Shown here: piece after piece, positions 8,083 to 10,572 of the stretch
Numbering within the stretch: the stretch's first letter is position 1
How the letters are laid out: the number at the start of each line of letters is the position of its first letter
Source: JAFGJQ01 sp964586145
GTDB lineage: Bacteria > Planctomycetota > Phycisphaerae > UBA1845
Assembly (NCBI GenBank): GCA_964586145.1
Contig: CAZPHH010000125.1
Location: 1 to 10,572 of the forward strand
Length of the DNA: 10,572 bases
Direction of reading: 5' to 3'
Notes under the pieces: generated by a model
The model's input: the letters and a program-made list of their open reading frames with translations, nothing else
Databases searched by the model: none
Told to the model about the DNA's origin: nothing
Translations under genes and position numbers: made by a program

Positions 8083-9387
8083 ATGACCTGGCTGGCCAAC
8101 CTCGTTTACGCCTTCGCCGCGCTGGTCTATCTACCCGTGCTGGTCTACCAGATGGTCGCGCAGAAGAAGAACCGGCAGGGCTGGAAGCAGCGGTTTGGAC
8201 ACATCCGACCATTCGACCCGAGCCGGCCTCGCGTCTGGATGCACGCGGTGTCCCTCGGCGAAGTCAACGCAACACCGAAACTTGTGGCGGCCCTGCGGGA
8301 ACGCGTGCCGGAAGTCGACGTTGTGATATCCACGACGACCGACACAGGGTACGCAAGAGCGTGCGCCCTGTACGGCCAGGATCGCGTGTTCCGGTATCCG
8401 CTGGACTTCAGTTGGATCATTCGCCGGGTTCTGGACCGCGTGCGCCCCTGCCTCATCGTGCTTGTGGAACTGGAGGTCTGGTACAACCTCGTTGCTTTGG
8501 CGAGCCGGCGCGGCGTACCCGTGGCGGTCGTGAACGGCCGGCTGACGGAACGGTCCTGCCGGCGGCTTGCCCGCCTGGGACCGCTGGGGCGGCCGATGTT
8601 CCGGCGGCTGGCCTGGGTGGGGGCGCAGGACGAAACGATCGCGAAGCGATTCGAGGCCGTGGGGACAGCGGCCGAACAGCTCGAAATCACCGGCTCGGTG
8701 AAATGGGATACGGCCCATGTGTCCGACCGGATCGACGGCGCGGAGGAACTGGCGGAAGCGCTCGGCCTCGATCGGACGCGTCGCTTGTGGGTGTGCGGAA
8801 GCACGGGGCCGGGAGAGGAACGCATCATCCTGGAGGCGTACGACGGGCTCCGCCGGCAGCGGCCGGAGGTTGACCTGGTCATCGTTCCTCGCAAGCCGGA
8901 ACGCTTCGAGGAGGTGGCGGACCTGATCCGCGCCGCCGGCTACGACTGCATTCGCCGCAGCGAGCTTCCGGATGGCAGTCCCGCGCCTGGACGCGGCGAT
9001 CGGCCCCGCGTCTGGCTCGGGGACACACTGGGGGAGCTGCGAAAGTTCTACACTCTGGCGACGGTCGTCTTCGTGGGCCGGTCGCTCGTGCCGATGGGGG
9101 GTTCCGATCCGATGGAGGTAGCCGCCCTGGCCAAGCCGATCGTCGTCGGGCCGCACATGGAGAACTTCTCCCTTCCCGTCGCGTGCCTGGAGCGAGCCGG
9201 CGCGATTCGGATTGTGCGGCCGGCCGATGGGAACGCCGCATCGCTGCTCTGCCGGGAGCTGATGGCGCTGGTGAGCGATGCGGTCGTCGCACAGCGCGTG
9301 GGCGCCGCTGCCCGCCAGGTTGTTCTGGACAACCAGGGCGCCACCAAGCGAACGGCCACCGCCCTGGTCGGCCTGCTGCGCCGCTAG
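8083..9387 (+). CDS. waaA: 3-deoxy-D-manno-octulosonic acid (Kdo) transferase
   Basis: A 434-residue GT30-family, GT-B fold glycosyltransferase that adds Kdo from CMP-Kdo to lipid A precursor at the cytoplasmic face of the inner membrane. Its presence implies an outer membrane with lipopolysaccharide. It has an N-terminal hydrophobic anchor (about 4-24), the acceptor-side motif WMHAVSLGE with the presumed catalytic base E60, VELEVWYN (128-135), NGRLTERS (151-158), the donor-side GSTGPGEE (239-246) and GGSDPMEVAALAKP followed by GPHMENF. Two signature His residues of the family (GSTH and GGHN) are Gly242 and Ser341 here, while the Glu of the second motif is kept. The ATG at 8083 fits the family N-terminus; the open frame continues upstream to a TTG at 7975, but that stretch is Arg/Pro-rich with no homology. 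No ribosome site is clear. Mono- or bifunctionality cannot be told. Confidence 0.93.
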   Translation: MTWLANLVYAFAALVYLPVLVYQMVAQKKNRQGWKQRFGHIRPFDPSRPRVWMHAVSLGEVNATPKLVAALRERVPEVDVVISTTTDTGYARACALYGQDRVFRYPLDFSWIIRRVLDRVRPCLIVLVELEVWYNLVALASRRGVPVAVVNGRLTERSCRRLARLGPLGRPMFRRLAWVGAQDETIAKRFEAVGTAAEQLEITGSVKWDTAHVSDRIDGAEELAEALGLDRTRRLWVCGSTGPGEERIILEAYDGLRRQRPEVDLVIVPRKPERFEEVADLIRAAGYDCIRRSELPDGSPAPGRGDRPRVWLGDTLGELRKFYTLATVVFVGRSLVPMGGSDPMEVAALAKPIVVGPHMENFSLPVACLERAGAIRIVRPADGNAASLLCRELMALVSDAVVAQRVGAAARQVVLDNQGATKRTATALVGLLRR

Positions 9388-9656
9388 CCGCTCGCAGATC
9401 CATTCACTATCTGTAACTCATTTGCCTAAAAAGGATTATGTTCAATTCCGCGCGTTCGGCGGCCCGGGGGGGCAGACTCGTGCGGGCTGAGTTGGGCGGG
9501 GACGGGTGATCCGGTTTTTGAAACTTGTCTGTAACCCGTTTTCTCGCTGTTGGTTACGAAAATTCCGATTCCTTTTCTCACTTTTGATATTTGCCTAGTG
9601 TCAAATATGTGGGGTAAGATAGTTTTAGGGAACCCCGGGCATAAGGAGGACGAGCA
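9388..9656 (+). other. AT-richer intergenic region upstream of the small-protein genes
   Basis: 269 bp without a gene, clearly less GC-rich than its surroundings in the last 140 bp. It holds a G7 run (9466-9472), an inverted repeat GTAACC/GGTTAC (9531-9536 with 9552-9557, 15-nt loop), two pairs of direct repeats (TCTGTAAC at 9410-9417 and 9528-9535; ATTTGCCTA at 9420-9428 and 9589-9597) and the promoter with its dyad near 9584-9620. No clear terminator for waaA is seen; the GTAACC hairpin is the only candidate and lacks a directly following T-run. Confidence 0.6.
9584..9620 (+). promoter_or_regulatory. Promoter of the small-protein gene pair with overlapping dyad
   Basis: The best reading is TTGCCT (9591-9596), 18 nt, TAAGAT (9615-9620), giving a start near 9627 and a leader of about 30 nt. 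An alternative -35, TTGATA at 9584-9589, pairs only with a poor -10 near 9606. A perfect 7-bp dyad, ATATTTG (9587-9593) and CAAATAT (9602-9608) with an 8-nt centre, covers the -35 and spacer. A repressor bound there would block RNA polymerase. Confidence 0.5.
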
Positions 9657-9923
9657 ATGAACCTGCGAAAAGCGCGAAACCTTCTGATGGTGCTGGCTCT
9701 GGGCGGTCTGCCGTTGGGGACTGCGTCTACCTGCGATTACTCGGACGGGATCGGGAGTTTCTATTACGACCAAGGCGGCCGTGGCGGCTACCGCGGCGGG
9801 TATCCGGGCGGCGTGATCGTGGTGGAAGAGGAGTACTACGAGGAAGAGTACTGGGTGGAGGACTATTACTACAACGACTGCTCGTTCTGGGACGGCTGCT
9901 ACTGGGACGGCTGGTGGTGGTAG
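9657..9923 (+). CDS. Small secreted protein with Tyr/Trp/acidic-rich tail
   Basis: An 88-codon gene with a perfect ribosome site (AAGGAGGA, 9643-9650, 6 nt before ATG). I recognise no family. Residues 1-25 are a signal peptide: basic start (RKAR), hydrophobic core to about 18, then LPLGTAST before Cys26. A lipoprotein is possible but AST-C is a poor lipobox, so ordinary signal peptidase cleavage is equally likely. The mature part has 12 Tyr, 6 Trp and a cluster of Glu/Asp (57-69), a Gly/Arg/Tyr repeat (GGRGGYRGGYPGG, 40-52) and the ending SFWDGCYWDGWWW. It has three Cys (26, 75, 81). Composition suggests an unstructured or surface-associated, perhaps cation- or polymer-binding, peptide; this is inference. 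It shares its leader and the S-F-x-Y-D motif with the gene 76 bp downstream and is probably cotranscribed with it. Confidence 0.8.
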   Translation: MNLRKARNLLMVLALGGLPLGTASTCDYSDGIGSFYYDQGGRGGYRGGYPGGVIVVEEEYYEEEYWVEDYYYNDCSFWDGCYWDGWWW

Positions 9924-9949
9924 TCGTGATCCGGGCGTGTGGCGTGCGG

Positions 9950-9970
9950 CCGGCGTGCGTTGGACGCCGG
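9950..9970 (+). other. Intercistronic stem-loop between the two small genes
   Basis: CCGGCGT (9950-9956) pairs perfectly with ACGCCGG (9964-9970) around a 7-nt loop. There is no T-run after it. In an operon this could stabilise the upstream message or lower expression of the second gene. Confidence 0.45.
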
Positions 9971-9999
9971 ATTCGGTCTGATCGCGGGGAGAATGAGCC

Positions 10000-10179
10000 A
10001 TGAAACGGCGACGACTCTTGTCCCTGGTGCTGTTGGTTGTGACGGGCGCGATGCCGCTGGTGACCATGGGCGCGTGCTACAACACCGGCACCTCGTTCGG
10101 CTACGACGTGTTTTCGACGAACCCCTACCTGTTGAGGGACGTGCTGCGTCTGTTTGACTGCGATGATTGTGACGACTGA
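10000..10179 (+). CDS. Second small secreted protein, paralogous leader
   Basis: A 59-residue protein from ATG at 10000 to TGA at 10177-10179, with ribosome site GGGGAG (9986-9991) 8 nt before the start. An ATG at 9993 is in another frame. Residues 1-25 are a signal peptide (MKRRR, then LLSLVLLVVTG, then AMPLVTMGA) ending before Cys26, the same residue number as in the upstream gene. Both have Pro-Leu at 19-20, Thr at 22 and, soon after the Cys, S-F-x-Y-D (residues 32-36 here). The end is acidic with two cysteines (FDCDDCDD, C54 and C57), so it also has three Cys in total. M-G-A-C is a near lipobox; lipidation is uncertain. The CxxC between Asp residues could bind metal or form a disulfide. 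No family was recognised. The shared leader argues this is a true gene despite its size. Confidence 0.75.
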   Translation: MKRRRLLSLVLLVVTGAMPLVTMGACYNTGTSFGYDVFSTNPYLLRDVLRLFDCDDCDD

Positions 10180-10253
10180 CACGGCAGGACGTCCGGGTCG
10201 GCGTGCGGCGCGAGTCGCCGGCGGGGCCGGGCACTGAAACTGGAGCGTTGCGG

Positions 10254-10270
10254 CGAGGGGCGTTCCCTCG
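10254..10270 (+). other. Stem-loop downstream of the second small gene
   Basis: CGAGGG (10254-10259) pairs perfectly with CCCTCG (10265-10270) around a 5-nt loop. Further palindromic pieces precede it: GGACGTCC at 10187-10194 and CGGCG/CGCCG at 10199-10203 and 10216-10220. None has a T-run. Together with the terminator that follows they would make a highly structured 3' untranslated region. Confidence 0.45.
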
Positions 10271-10274
10271 TACC

Positions 10275-10358
10275 GCCGGCGGCCACCTTCCGGATCATGG
10301 ACCGGTTATCGCGTGCCAGAGCCAAGGCGCGAAATCGGAAGGGGCCGCCGGCTTTTTT
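10275..10358 (+). terminator. Long bulged intrinsic terminator of the small-protein unit
   Basis: The arm 10275-10292 pairs with 10336-10352 in 17 base pairs with a single bulged A (10285), followed at once by six T residues (10353-10358). The 43-nt apical part can form its own hairpin (TCGCG/CGCGA plus CC/GG, about 10308-10333). Stem plus T-run is the intrinsic terminator signature. The stem is much longer than usual, so it may also protect the message 3' end or be released as a structured RNA. Confidence 0.75.
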
Positions 10359-10431
10359 GTTGCGCCCGGGTGGTGCTCGGGCGGCGTACGGCCCCCTGGA
10401 GTGGCCGCATGGGTGGCAAGTGGGCGGACCC

Positions 10432-10459
10432 TTGCCTTGCTCCGCAATCGCGGTACGAT
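10432..10459 (+). promoter_or_regulatory. Candidate promoter of the tRNA gene
   Basis: TTGCCT (10432-10437), a 16-nt spacer and TACGAT (10454-10459), each matching consensus at four of six positions, would start transcription about 40 nt before the tRNA. TTGCCT is also the proposed -35 of the small-protein genes. The rest of 10359-10505 shows no gene. Confidence 0.35.
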
Positions 10460-10505
10460 ACCCGTGTGTCTCCCGGCGAGGCCGACCCGGCTCCGGCGTG
10501 GGCAC

Positions 10506-10572
10506 GGGCGATTAGCTCAGTTGGCTAGAGCGTACGGATCACACCCGTAAGGTCACAGGTTCGAGTCCTGTA
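10506..10572 (+). tRNA. tRNA-Val (anticodon CAC), 3' end cut by the window edge
   Basis: Cloverleaf read by hand: acceptor 5' arm GGGCGAT (10506-10512); D stem GCTC/GAGC (10515-10518, 10528-10531) with a 9-nt loop; anticodon stem TACGG/CCGTA (10533-10537, 10545-10549) around loop ATCACAC, giving anticodon CAC at 10540-10542 for Val codon GUG; variable AGGTC; T stem ACAGG/CCTGT (10555-10559, 10567-10571) with loop TTCGAGT. The last base, A10572, begins the 3' acceptor arm; six acceptor bases, the discriminator and any CCA lie beyond the window. Confidence 0.93.

Noticed and set aside
7836..8099. 88-residue N-terminal extension of pyrB to a TTG at 8099
   Set aside because: The extension includes the pyrB promoter and overlaps the waaA start; its sequence is not ATCase-like, and the ATG at 7835 has a ribosome site.
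9278..9490. A 70-codon plus-strand frame crossing the end of waaA
   Set aside because: It lies mostly in the waaA coding sequence in another frame and has no ribosome site.

Overview
The window is GC-rich DNA carrying five conserved housekeeping or envelope genes, one edge-truncated gene, two very small secreted-protein genes and the start of a tRNA gene. Co-occurrence of RNase Y with YmdB, a Kdo transferase (so an outer membrane with lipid A) and tiny secreted proteins with aromatic, acidic tails fits the Planctomycetota (Phycisphaerae-like). That placement is inference from gene content, not a computed phylogeny. No insertion sequence, integrase, CRISPR array or phage gene was seen.

Left part (1-3459, minus strand): rny (RNase Y), then ymdB (a metallophosphoesterase, TTG start), then a membrane-anchored SGNH/GDSL hydrolase that overlaps ymdB by ATGA and runs off the left edge. 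rny-ymdB is a recurrent bacterial pair. The 134-bp gap between them holds two strong stem-loops but no U-tract. Upstream of rny is about 830 bp without a convincing gene (3460-4288). It contains a consensus-like minus-strand promoter about 600 nt before rny, so rny may have a long leader or be preceded by a small RNA. Its right end holds the leader of the next gene.

Middle (4289-9387): a plus-strand DsbD/ScsB-type transmembrane thiol-disulfide reductase converges on pyrB (aspartate carbamoyltransferase, minus strand). pyrB is divergent from waaA (Kdo transferase, plus strand). pyrB has a near-consensus promoter (TTGACA, 17 bp, TCTAAT), which fixes its start well inside the longer open frame.

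Right part (9388-10572): an AT-richer 269-bp regulatory region with a perfect dyad over its promoter leads into two small genes, 88 and 59 codons. Their leader peptides align without gaps up to a Cys at residue 26 in both, and both then carry S-F-x-Y-D. The pair is followed by several hairpins and a very long bulged stem ending in six T residues. I regard this compact unit as the most likely undescribed element here. A tRNA-Val(CAC) gene starts at 10506 and is cut by the window end.

The enzymes look like ordinary core genes with some lineage-type active-site differences (YmdB, WaaA, PyrB). The small-protein pair and the rny upstream region are where the sequence is least explained by known families.
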